Assembly: GCA_023954715.1 (NCBI GenBank)
Contig: JAGSHD010000003.1
Span: 186,001-250,000, forward strand
DNA: 64,000 nt
DNA from: Candidatus Cloacimonadota bacterium
GTDB lineage: Bacteria; Muiribacteriota; UBA6191
Direction: 5' to 3'
A program made the translations under genes and the position numbers. Below, one piece after another: positions 9,273-18,031 of this stretch. How positions within the stretch are numbered: position 1 is the stretch's first letter; the number at the start of each line of letters is the position of its first letter. Below the pieces are notes generated by a model that had not been told where the DNA came from, made no database searches, and worked only from the letters and a program-made list of their open reading frames with translations.

Positions 9273-9658
9273 AGGCATATTTGTTAAGTATCGGGATCAC
9301 ATCTTATGAAAAATCAGAAAAATTTTACACAGGTTTTTTGGGATTAGACCTAACTCATAAGATTGAAACTCCTAAAAGCAAATTTTATTATATGACAAAC
9401 GAAGATAAAAGTTTTTCTATTCAATTAGTCGTAGAAAATAAAACACTAGATGCAGGCTCCTTTAGGCATGTAAGTTTATATTCAAATGAGGTACAAAAAG
9501 ATTGGTATCAGGCAATGAATGAATATCAATTGCATCCTATGCCGGTGCAAAAACTACCTGGTGGAGCGTGTTTCTTTTACGTAAAAGATCCTGATGGTTA
9601 TGTTTATAGAATCATGGAAGAAAGTGATTTTTTAACAAGCGACCGGCACAAAAGTTAG
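9269..9658 (+). CDS. VOC (glyoxalase/bleomycin-resistance fold) protein
   Basis: A 129-residue single-domain protein with the paired beta-alpha-beta-beta-beta pattern of the vicinal oxygen chelate family: SEKFYTGFLGLDL (16-28), FRHVSLYS (66-73), and KDPDGYVYRIMEE near the end. Potential metal ligands His67 and Glu117 are present, but the usual first-strand His is missing (SIGITSY), so metal binding is uncertain. Family members include glyoxalase I and dioxygenases; I cannot choose a substrate. It is the third gene of the M16 operon, coupled by an ATGA overlap with the preceding stop. It ends three bases before the convergent pelG. Confidence 0.75.
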   Translation: MKAYLLSIGITSYEKSEKFYTGFLGLDLTHKIETPKSKFYYMTNEDKSFSIQLVVENKTLDAGSFRHVSLYSNEVQKDWYQAMNEYQLHPMPVQKLPGGACFFYVKDPDGYVYRIMEESDFLTSDRHKS

Positions 9659-9661
9659 AAA

Positions 9662-11026
9662 CTATAAATCATTGTTTGAAAATGTATAATAGTTGATACG
9701 TTGGATTTTATAGGCTCCGGTGAGAAAACACATAGCGCCTCCAACAACCATGGCAATGAAAAACGAGTATCCGGTTGCCTCGAATGGTAAATTCATCATG
9801 TAATAAGTTGCCACAGTTGAAATTATAAAGGTAATGGCACTAATAATTACCACTTCTTTTTGGTAATCAAAATAATATAAAAAAACGATCATTGCTTGAT
9901 ACATATTTTGCAGTACCATATTTAAGATACTAATTTTTAGTAGAGGAACCGCTACAATACCAAATCCGGTAAAATCAAAAGTAAAAGTAAGTACAAAAAT
10001 ATACACCACTGAAATTGTGGAATGAAAAAAGAAGAGGTTTAAAAGACACTTTAAATATGCCAAAAGTAGTTTACCAGCATGTTCATCAATTTGTTCTAGG
10101 TCAGCTCCTTTTTCAATGGCTCCTAAATAGTCTTGTTGAGCATCAGAGAAAGTTGTCTCTACGAATACCGTAAAAAAAGCAGCAGCAGGAATCATTGTTA
10201 AGCTTGATAAAAATATGACTAAATCATAATCTGGAAACAAGTAAAACTTAGGGGCAACCTCTACAGCTTTATTAGACATCGACCAATACATCAATTTATC
10301 TATCCAAACTGCGAGATTTGCTAAAAGTCCTGAGACGAAAAGAGGGATTAAATCTATTCGAAATAGCCATTTAAAATTTAGTTTCATTTCAAAACCAAAC
10401 TCTTTAAAAAATCGTTCTAATAAAACAAAAATTGTAAAACATAACCCTGCGGTAAAACAGTCTATGGCCAAAAAGATATTTGAACCGGCATAAAAAAACA
10501 TCAACAAGATAGAGATGAGCATACCTGCTAAATAGGAGACCACTACTCGATTAAAATCCTTCATAGCTCCAACAATCACCATAGTCAACCAAAGAATATT
10601 TAAAGCAGTGAAAAAATAACTTAAAGTGCCATGATTGTCTTTGAGATATGGAGCATAATTTACAAAGAGTAATACCGTAACATGAGCCTGTATTCCAATG
10701 ATTAAAACCGCAGCCAAAAAACAAGATATGAGCTCTTCATTACGATCGAGATAAACTAGATCAGAAATATGGCGGATTACCATAGTGATCCAAGGCGAAC
10801 TCAAAATCATACTAAAAACAAATCCGTATACAATAATACACATTAAGAGCATAAACTCTTTTTCTGGCATGATAGGACTGAGAATAATCCGAAAAGCAGT
10901 AAAAGTAACAATTGAAATAATCCAAGGCCCGGAAGTGACCATCATAGACTTAAAGATAGCGCCAAGAGAGTGATCTGCCCCTTCTTCGTGAAAGAGTTTT
11001 TTTAATTCAAATCCAATGCCAGCCAT
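9662..11026 (-). CDS. pelG: PelG, inner-membrane Pel polysaccharide transporter
   Basis: A 454-residue polytopic protein with about twelve membrane helices. The start, MAGIGFELKKL, and the SGPW motif at about residue 32-35 are the hallmark N-terminus of PelG, a MOP/PST-like flippase-family member working with PelD, PelE and PelF in the Pel synthase complex at the inner membrane. Length matches the family (about 456). It is the last gene of the pel operon and its ATG shares one base with the pelF stop (TAATG), so translation is coupled. Nothing suggests damage. Confidence 0.93.
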   Translation of the reverse strand: MAGIGFELKKLFHEEGADHSLGAIFKSMMVTSGPWIISIVTFTAFRIILSPIMPEKEFMLLMCIIVYGFVFSMILSSPWITMVIRHISDLVYLDRNEELISCFLAAVLIIGIQAHVTVLLFVNYAPYLKDNHGTLSYFFTALNILWLTMVIVGAMKDFNRVVVSYLAGMLISILLMFFYAGSNIFLAIDCFTAGLCFTIFVLLERFFKEFGFEMKLNFKWLFRIDLIPLFVSGLLANLAVWIDKLMYWSMSNKAVEVAPKFYLFPDYDLVIFLSSLTMIPAAAFFTVFVETTFSDAQQDYLGAIEKGADLEQIDEHAGKLLLAYLKCLLNLFFFHSTISVVYIFVLTFTFDFTGFGIVAVPLLKISILNMVLQNMYQAMIVFLYYFDYQKEVVIISAITFIISTVATYYMMNLPFEATGYSFFIAMVVGGAMCFLTGAYKIQRINYYTFSNNDL

Positions 11027-12510
11027 TAGGTTTCACTCACATACAGTTCAAGGTGTTTTGTATATAGGCCATGATAAGTATCTATAAGTTTTTTTTGAGA
11101 GTACTTAGTTTCCACTCGCAATCGTCCAGCTTTAGAGCAGGCATTGAAAAACTCAGGTTCTTCGATCAATCGGATCAATGCACGAGCAGTGGACTTTGGA
11201 TCTTTTTGCAAAGTAACCAGCCCGCATTGATGTAACCCATCTAATTTCTCATATACTATTTCACTGCATCCCCCAACATCAGAAGCCACAATTGGAATCC
11301 CACAGGCTGCAGCTTCAAGCATTACTAAAGGTTGCCCTTCAGATAGTGAAGTTAACACCATTATATCGATCGTCTCATAAAAGGCCTTGGCATCTGTTCT
11401 TCCTAAGAAATGCAAATTATCTTGCAGATTTAAAAGGGAAACCAACTCTTTACAATCTTCAAAGTAGTCTTCATCTTCTTCTGATGGACCAGCTAGTTGA
11501 AATTGTGCCGTTGGATGCTTTGCTACAACGATTTCCGCAGCACGAATGAGACATTTAACATCCTTAATCTTAACAATTCGACCTATAAACCCAATTTGTG
11601 GTGAATCAGCTACTTTTTTTCTTTCACGAAATGAGTATAGCGACAGATCAATACCGTTTGGTATAGTAGAAACCTTCCAAGGCTCAGCACCTTCTTCAAT
11701 TTGAAGGTCGTTATTTTTTTGATATAAAGAAATAATAGGATTTGCATATTTATAGATAAAGTGTGACATGAGAGCAAAGGAGTTACCCCAGAGCCTTTTG
11801 TAAAAACCGCCACCAAACTCAGGAATGTAATTATCTCTATCTTGATCGGGCCATTCTGCAATGGATAACTCCATAGTTCGCTCTCTTGTATAGATACCAT
11901 GCTCTGTGAGCATGAGCACTGAGTTGGGATTGGCTGTATGTAAAACAGTGGCCATCAGCCCAGCATATCCAGTGGACACAGCATGATATATTTTAGCTTT
12001 AGGTAAAGGTGCTGACAGTACACTTAAATAGCCGTTAATTAATGATCGGAGTAACCAAAAATATGTAAGAAACGACTTACCTTGTAGATTTTCTGAATGA
12101 AATAGCTCTTCCATTAGTTTAAAAAAAGTTTGTGAGAAAATCATCTTTTTTCGGATATGTTTACGTCCCTTATAAGTAATACAAAAGTCAACTAGTCGCT
12201 CTAAAGACTCTATACTAAACTTTTCATCAATCGCTTCTAAAAACAAATTATATCCAGGAAAACTCTTATATAAAAATAAAGGTCTTTTTAATTTTGCGTA
12301 AAGAGGTACGTGGTATAGATTGATTACATTTTTTGGTAACTCGTATTTTGGTACTCGAGGATCTTTACTAGTGGCTTGCAATATAACTAAATCAAACTGG
12401 ATATCTGGCATATTACAAACCAGTTGATGACACCAGCTAGCTACTCCACCTGATACATAAGGGTAGCTACCTTCAATTATAAAGGTCACATCGGCAATAT
12501 AATCACTCAT
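11026..12510 (-). CDS. pelF: PelF, cytoplasmic GT4 glycosyltransferase of Pel synthesis
   Basis: A 494-residue GT-B/GT4 glycosyltransferase. The N-terminal IEGSYPYVSGGVASW motif (about 12-26) and TEHGIYTRE (202-210) are diagnostic of PelF. The C-terminal donor site has the GT4 EGQPLVMLE (E-x7-E, 391-399) motif. PelF uses UDP-sugars to build the partially deacetylated GalNAc/GlcNAc-rich Pel polymer. I prefer the ATG at 12510 over the GTG at 12513 directly before it; GGTGGT lies upstream at suitable spacing. It overlaps the pelE stop by eight bases and shares one base with pelG. Length is close to the P. aeruginosa protein (about 507). Confidence 0.94.
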   Translation of the reverse strand: MSDYIADVTFIIEGSYPYVSGGVASWCHQLVCNMPDIQFDLVILQATSKDPRVPKYELPKNVINLYHVPLYAKLKRPLFLYKSFPGYNLFLEAIDEKFSIESLERLVDFCITYKGRKHIRKKMIFSQTFFKLMEELFHSENLQGKSFLTYFWLLRSLINGYLSVLSAPLPKAKIYHAVSTGYAGLMATVLHTANPNSVLMLTEHGIYTRERTMELSIAEWPDQDRDNYIPEFGGGFYKRLWGNSFALMSHFIYKYANPIISLYQKNNDLQIEEGAEPWKVSTIPNGIDLSLYSFRERKKVADSPQIGFIGRIVKIKDVKCLIRAAEIVVAKHPTAQFQLAGPSEEDEDYFEDCKELVSLLNLQDNLHFLGRTDAKAFYETIDIMVLTSLSEGQPLVMLEAAACGIPIVASDVGGCSEIVYEKLDGLHQCGLVTLQKDPKSTARALIRLIEEPEFFNACSKAGRLRVETKYSQKKLIDTYHGLYTKHLELYVSET

Positions 12511-13360
12511 CACTACACCACCAAGATAAACTAGATCTAAGTTGTTTGTCTTCTCTTATGGTTTCTTTTGGAATATCGGACAATATTACTTTGAGGGCTT
12601 CAAAGTCTCTTTTTATAAAATAGATTTTAGCCTGCCAAAACTTACAAGTAATGGGTTCATCCCAGTACTTTTTATATTGTTCAAGGTACTTGCCAGCTTT
12701 TTCGGTGTCGCGTTGAATAATGTATGTATCTATCAATTGTTCATAGGATCGTTTATTTTGTGGATTGACTTCAATAACTTTGATGTAACAATCTAACATA
12801 CGAAGAATAAAAAAGTCTCTACTATCGATCTCAACTAGCCCACTACTTAAGTACAGATCATAAGTATCTGCTAAACTAAAATAAATAGCCTCAACAGCTT
12901 CAATGTCATCTTCACTAGCACGATCATCGATGAGACGTTTTTGATCTATAATGGACTGAATCAAATCATCTTCCAGTTTTTGGAGAGCGGTAGATGCTAA
13001 GATACGTACGCTCTCATTTTTATCGAAGACGGCTTCTTTTAACAAATCAACATTATGCTTGTTAACATGAGCGGATAAGATAGATATCAAGTTAATTTTG
13101 AGTTGAGTATCATCAGAAGCCATCACCCGGCTGTATGAAACGATGTCCATTTGTTGCTCAAGAGTTCTTTTTTCATGGTGTTTGATTTTAGAAATTTGCA
13201 CATCTAGTGAAACTTCAGGCATGTCTAAATCTACATGTACTAATCCTTGCTCACGATTGTCTTCAGTAAAGCGAGATAGGATCCAACTAAGCATAGTACC
13301 AAAAAAGCCAAAGGGTCCAAGAATACCTGTGAATACGACTCCACAAATGACCCATTTCAT
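12503..13360 (-). CDS. pelE: PelE-like inner-membrane TPR protein
   Basis: A 285-residue protein with an N-terminal hydrophobic segment (about 2-24), then a soluble helical region with repeat-like features: a HEAT-like stretch around 85-130 and TPR-like helices around 150-280. PelE of known operons is a poorly conserved membrane/TPR protein of about 330 residues between pelD and pelF that supports complex assembly. Sequence similarity alone would not prove identity; the position between pelD and pelF, overlapping both (ATGA with pelD, eight bases with pelF), makes the call likely. The C-terminus is Trp-Trp-Cys-Ser-Asp-Glu. Confidence 0.82.
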   Translation of the reverse strand: MKWVICGVVFTGILGPFGFFGTMLSWILSRFTEDNREQGLVHVDLDMPEVSLDVQISKIKHHEKRTLEQQMDIVSYSRVMASDDTQLKINLISILSAHVNKHNVDLLKEAVFDKNESVRILASTALQKLEDDLIQSIIDQKRLIDDRASEDDIEAVEAIYFSLADTYDLYLSSGLVEIDSRDFFILRMLDCYIKVIEVNPQNKRSYEQLIDTYIIQRDTEKAGKYLEQYKKYWDEPITCKFWQAKIYFIKRDFEALKVILSDIPKETIREDKQLRSSLSWWCSDE

Positions 13361-14622
13361 ATTCGATTAGCCTTTCTAAAAGCGCGAATCGTATCATCTT
13401 GTGTTGTTTTTGTTAATTGTAAACTGGATATAGATACTCGTAACTGTAATTTCTTAGATTCATAAGGATAAATTTCGTGAGAGTCAATTGTATTATTTAT
13501 TTTTGATGTGACTAATTCTGTACCGTGCATATCAGTCATTGGAAGTAAGATATGTGCGCGATCATCCATATTTTCGTTAAAATAAAACTCATCAACATTT
13601 CTCAGAAAATTGTGGGAAACAGTTTTAATAATTTTGATCAAAGTATCAAAGTCGCTTATATCGTCTCGATCTTCTACAACAATTGTAATTACAGACGCAA
13701 AAAGATCATAGCGCTTGACCAGATTTACCTCTCTTGTGAACATATGATCAAAAAAGACTAAACTACTTAAGTCGGCTGTATTTCCTTCAATAAAGCCTTC
13801 TAAAAATCCTTGTAAACGAGTGATCCTTTCCATGATCGTTTCTGCATGTCTACAAAATACTTCGAACAAGTTTATATTAGACTTTACCATTTCAAAAAAG
13901 TCCATCTCGTGTATGGCTAACAAGCCATAGAGACGATCTTCTAAAAAGATAGGAAAAGCCATAAGGATTTCTAGCTGTAATACCCCTGGATACTCTTTGA
14001 CAGTTACAGTGCGCCTTTTTTCTACCAAATGCTTAATTGCATGATGGTCGGTATCAATTGTTTGCAACACCTTAGATTTACAATATAATGAGTGAGTGAG
14101 CTCAAGATCTTTTTCAAGAGTGTAAAAACTCAAAGACTCTACTTTGTTAAACTCCTTAACAGAACTCAATAGTTCATGAATCACAGAGTTATGGTCTTCA
14201 CTGTCAATTTTTTCAAGGGCTAACTGAAACTTCAAAGTAAACTCATCATCTTTTAAGATTTGTTTTTCTAATTGCTCCTTAGTCATAAGAGCTTCGTTAA
14301 ATTGGTTTACGATTAAAGTTGAACTCTCTTCTAGGCTTTCAGCTCTAGTAGTTGAGGAAATTAGAAGTGCTCCTTCTTGATATAAAAAGCGATTAAGAAT
14401 GACAGAAAGTGTTATTAGTAAGGTACATGGAGTGAAAACAATGATTAAATTAAGATAATAGTAATCAGAAGGAATCAAAAAGGTATTTTGAATCAAAATA
14501 CTCAGTAAAGCAGTACATACTGTTATCACTACAAGAAATTTATGACGCGCGATACTAGCTTTGATAATCAAAATTACTAGTAATAAATGTATGATTAGAC
14601 TCATAAATACGCCGCTATGCAA
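13357..14622 (-). CDS. pelD: PelD, c-di-GMP receptor (GAF plus degenerate GGDEF)
   Basis: A 421-residue inner-membrane protein with three to four hydrophobic segments in residues 5-80, a short coiled region, a GAF domain (about 140-265), and a degenerate GGDEF domain (about 285-421). The would-be GGDEF motif has decayed to NENMD, so no cyclase activity is expected. The inhibitory-site motif RxxD is kept as RNVD (341-344) at the normal five-residue distance, the feature by which PelD of P. aeruginosa binds c-di-GMP and activates Pel synthesis. It overlaps pelE by four bases and follows the pelB-like gene after 63 bases. This shows that polymer production is probably gated by c-di-GMP after transcription. 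Confidence 0.9.
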   Translation of the reverse strand: MHSGVFMSLIIHLLLVILIIKASIARHKFLVVITVCTALLSILIQNTFLIPSDYYYLNLIIVFTPCTLLITLSVILNRFLYQEGALLISSTTRAESLEESSTLIVNQFNEALMTKEQLEKQILKDDEFTLKFQLALEKIDSEDHNSVIHELLSSVKEFNKVESLSFYTLEKDLELTHSLYCKSKVLQTIDTDHHAIKHLVEKRRTVTVKEYPGVLQLEILMAFPIFLEDRLYGLLAIHEMDFFEMVKSNINLFEVFCRHAETIMERITRLQGFLEGFIEGNTADLSSLVFFDHMFTREVNLVKRYDLFASVITIVVEDRDDISDFDTLIKIIKTVSHNFLRNVDEFYFNENMDDRAHILLPMTDMHGTELVTSKINNTIDSHEIYPYESKKLQLRVSISSLQLTKTTQDDTIRAFRKANRI

Positions 14623-14685
14623 AAACCTTTTTTATCGCAATAATATTACCACTTTAAACTATATACCCCATGAATACCAAAACCA

Positions 14686-17640
14686 TTAAATCATTTTTAA
14701 ATAACGAAACTGAAAAGAGTTAATATTTTGATTTGTAAAACGATCTTGAAATACCTCATAGTCAAAATACCAATTACGATTCCAACGAAATCCAAAGCCA
14801 AGAGAAGGATTGATTCCTCCAAAACGATAAGATACACCTAAAAAGGCGTAATACTTAAATTTTACATGCCCTCGACGATCAAATCGATATTGACCAAACA
14901 ACGATTTAAAGTCGTCCAAAAATACATTGGAGTTGATAGGAGTAAAAGAATTCACCTTTTCGTTTGAATAACCGCCACTTAAAGTATAGTTTTTACCAAT
15001 AGATTTAGATGCTGTCAAAGAATAACCCGAAGTAGAACCGATATTTCCGAAAGGATTTTTAAAATGATTTCTCTGATAAAGTGCTTGATAATTGGTTTGA
15101 CCTAATTGAAAGTTATACAGAAGTGTAGAGTAAGAGGTTTGTGCCTTCTCTTGAGCGCCTATTAGTGTATCCTTATAGTATCTAGTGCCCAGTTTTAGCT
15201 GCAGTTTGTTTCCAGCATAAATATTGTAATCTAAATTACCTAAAACTGCACCGATGGGTAAGCGTTTATCATGAAAAACTTCTAAGTAATATTGGGTCTG
15301 TTGCTCTACTTTACTATAATTGAACTTCATTTCAAAGTCACCATTTCTATTTTTGAGCTGTAGACGTTTCTCTGTAACATCATTTCTTACGTTGTAGCTT
15401 AGCTCTACCGTATCAGATATCTTTGTTTCTAATTGGAAGGCAACTTCTTGCAATAATAAGTCATTTCGTAATTTAAGAGATTTTCTATAATAAATTAATG
15501 CTTGTTTTTCTACCCCAATGAGTTCGTAGACATAAGCAATGTCTGAATATAAGTAGGAGTCTTTTAAATCTTTTTTATCTAAAATAGATTCAGCTTTTAA
15601 ATATAGGTCGAGTGCTTGTTTGTAGTCTTTAATATAACTATAATGGGCACCAACGATTTGTATAATTCTTTGATTTTTTAATGCGGGTATATCCATAAGT
15701 TCAACCTCGTTTTTAAGGTCCTCATAGCGCCGATTAGATAGGAGAAAATCAAGATAATCTACGAATATTTCATGTTTTCTACCATATTGATTAATCATAG
15801 ATACATATAGTTCATAAGCTTCTTCGGTAAGTTTTAGTCTGGCTTTTGACCTTAGAGCAAGTACTTTATCATCATATTTAGTCATATCCGCTAGTTCAAT
15901 GATGGATTGATACAATTTAGGTTTCAGTGAAGAGTTGGAATCTAGTGTATCTGCTAGGTTAAAATTAACAAGTAGATCTTTTTTGTCAACAGAATAGTAA
16001 CGTTCAAAATAAAACTTTGCACGTTGTAAGTCGCCAGAGTTGTAGAAAAGTAACCCTAGTTGCTTAAGAGCAACCTTAGAGTAAGGACTGATAACAAGTG
16101 CTTTTTGAAAGGCTTTTTTGGCTAAAGTCATTTGAGTTAACTCTTGGAGTCTCTGTGCGATTAAAACAAGCAATTTAGGTTCTTTCTCAATATCAATTAA
16201 TCGGATCAGTTCTGTCTTATACTTTTTTGGATAATCTTTATAATATTTAAAATAATCGTACAAATTAGTCCAACTCATTTTTCCTCGGAATTGCCCATAT
16301 AACTTATAGGAAGTAGGCGTGGGATCATTTTTTAGAGTATAATTCATAACAAGATCTTGAATGTATTCAAACTTTGATCGAGTATAATATAGAACAAAAT
16401 ACTCTATATTTTGACGATTTATTTCTTGCAAGTCACAAATATATGCCAGTTCTGTAGGGGTTAACATAGCTTTTGGCTTTGATTTTAGTAGATTTAACAA
16501 CGTCTCTATTTGGCCACTTTCATGTAATGAAACATATAGAAGCTGATAGGACTGGTTTAAATGATAAAGATTATCTTGGCTAGGTTCAGTTTTGATTCGC
16601 TCTAACAAACTATTTATAAAAGCATCGCACCTCTTAATAGCTAACTTAAACTTGGACTCTTGAAGTAGTTGGTTAATATCTTCATTAAACAAAGAATAAT
16701 CATTGGATAACAAAGCAAATAAAAACCGATATTTACGATAAACTTCTACATAGTTAATATATCGAGAATTAGAAACGAGTCTATCCAAAATTTCCAAATC
16801 AGGATTGATTCGATAAATTAATTCATAAGTAGATAACGAATCTTCTACAAAGCCGTAATACTCTTGGTAATACGCCTTTTTCATCAAGTCCTCTAATTTC
16901 TCAGCTTCTCTATATTTCATGGTATAGATCTTAATAACTTGAAGATCATCAGAATAATAAATAGCTCGGTTCAAGTGCATTTCTCTATCACTTTTGTTGA
17001 GTCGCTCTACGGTAATAAACTCCTTAGTGATTTGATATGCAATTTTAATTTGGCCGGTCCAGGATAGAAAATTACGAAGCATAAACAAATCATCTAGAGC
17101 TAGTGTTTTACGACGTTTGTATAGCTGGTCAATGGCGTACTGCTTGTCTTTTAGCCCAAACAAATCATTCAAAATACTCGTCGTTAGGGTGTCTTCATAA
17201 AGTTGTCTTAATACCTTAATTAATTTTGTGGACCATCCTAAAAAACTATAGAGGTTTTTTTGAAGAATTAGGTATTTGGTATCTCGAGTAACTTCATAGC
17301 CAATTTCTAGAAGTTCAGCTTGGGAAGCATAAACATGCTTGCGTTCGAACTTAGTCATCAGGGCAGAGAAATAGTTACCATCAAAGGATTTTTGTAAATA
17401 TCCCATTGCATACTTATCTGCACCCTTCCGTCTCAATTCGATTTTTACTAAGAGTAGTTTTTTTTCTCTCTCTTCATCAAAATTTTCATTTTGTCGTATG
17501 GTATATAGCCTTTCTAATTCTACATAGTTTTTGCTGCGTTCAAAAACGTATATAAGCTCCTTGGTTCGTGGATATAAAAACCACCCTAGACCGACTAAAG
17601 CAATAGTAAAAAGGATATTTAATCTATATAAACCCTTCAT
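14686..17640 (-). CDS. pelB: PelB-like TPR/outer-membrane porin protein
   Basis: A 984-residue protein: one N-terminal membrane anchor (about 8-24), a long alpha-helical TPR-rich region (about 30-730), and a C-terminal stretch of alternating hydrophobic/aromatic beta-strands (about 745-984) typical of an outer-membrane barrel. This is the layout of PelB, the TPR scaffold and export porin of Pel. It is shorter than the P. aeruginosa protein (about 1190), mainly through fewer TPRs. The identification rests on architecture plus being first in the pelDEFG operon. The barrel ends in KMI rather than a terminal Phe, a small departure from the usual outer-membrane signature. No pelA or pelC lies next to it. 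Confidence 0.8.
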   Translation of the reverse strand: MKGLYRLNILFTIALVGLGWFLYPRTKELIYVFERSKNYVELERLYTIRQNENFDEEREKKLLLVKIELRRKGADKYAMGYLQKSFDGNYFSALMTKFERKHVYASQAELLEIGYEVTRDTKYLILQKNLYSFLGWSTKLIKVLRQLYEDTLTTSILNDLFGLKDKQYAIDQLYKRRKTLALDDLFMLRNFLSWTGQIKIAYQITKEFITVERLNKSDREMHLNRAIYYSDDLQVIKIYTMKYREAEKLEDLMKKAYYQEYYGFVEDSLSTYELIYRINPDLEILDRLVSNSRYINYVEVYRKYRFLFALLSNDYSLFNEDINQLLQESKFKLAIKRCDAFINSLLERIKTEPSQDNLYHLNQSYQLLYVSLHESGQIETLLNLLKSKPKAMLTPTELAYICDLQEINRQNIEYFVLYYTRSKFEYIQDLVMNYTLKNDPTPTSYKLYGQFRGKMSWTNLYDYFKYYKDYPKKYKTELIRLIDIEKEPKLLVLIAQRLQELTQMTLAKKAFQKALVISPYSKVALKQLGLLFYNSGDLQRAKFYFERYYSVDKKDLLVNFNLADTLDSNSSLKPKLYQSIIELADMTKYDDKVLALRSKARLKLTEEAYELYVSMINQYGRKHEIFVDYLDFLLSNRRYEDLKNEVELMDIPALKNQRIIQIVGAHYSYIKDYKQALDLYLKAESILDKKDLKDSYLYSDIAYVYELIGVEKQALIYYRKSLKLRNDLLLQEVAFQLETKISDTVELSYNVRNDVTEKRLQLKNRNGDFEMKFNYSKVEQQTQYYLEVFHDKRLPIGAVLGNLDYNIYAGNKLQLKLGTRYYKDTLIGAQEKAQTSYSTLLYNFQLGQTNYQALYQRNHFKNPFGNIGSTSGYSLTASKSIGKNYTLSGGYSNEKVNSFTPINSNVFLDDFKSLFGQYRFDRRGHVKFKYYAFLGVSYRFGGINPSLGFGFRWNRNWYFDYEVFQDRFTNQNINSFQFRYLKMI

Positions 17641-18031
17641 GGCTATTTAATCCTAGTCAGTAACAATAGAGTTAGCAAACTTTCACTATTAAATAGAGTT
17701 AAAAAGCTGCTTATCATGTAGAAAATTATCATAATATTAGTTTCGTCTATTGTACGATTTAATAGTATTTAAAACAGATACTATTTTTAGTAGATTTATT
17801 GAGGTGAACAACTCTTTTAGGTAGATAAATATTTTGTATGAATTTGTCTAAAAAAAGTTTGAGGATAGCTAAACCTAATTTTTGAATAACGCAATGCAAG
17901 GACAATATTTTAGTGGATATTATTTTAAAAACAGAAAACCTCAAATGATTGAATTTAATTGTATTTTCTTGTATCCCCAGTGATAAGACTGTAAAATTAA
18001 AAAAATAAAAGTCTTAATCCAACAACTCCCT
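17641..18031. other. Divergent promoter region between pel operon and SpoIIE-phosphatase operon
   Basis: This 391-base AT-rich gap separates the pelB-like gene (minus) from the first SpoIIE-like gene (plus) and must hold both promoters. A short minus-strand open frame at 17759-17944 has no ribosome-binding site and looks random. A perfect eight-base inverted repeat lies at 17761-17785. I see no riboswitch or terminator. Confidence 0.5.
17761..17785. repeat. Perfect inverted repeat in the pel/SpoIIE intergenic region
   Basis: AATAGTAT (17761-17768) and ATACTATT (17778-17785) are exact reverse complements with a nine-base spacer. Position near the middle of a divergent promoter region would suit an operator for a dimeric regulator, but chance occurrence in AT-rich DNA cannot be excluded. 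Confidence 0.4.

Noticed and set aside
17759-17944. 61-residue minus-strand open frame between pelB-like and SpoIIE genes
   Set aside because: No ribosome-binding site, composition reflects AT-rich DNA, and it lies in the divergent promoter region.
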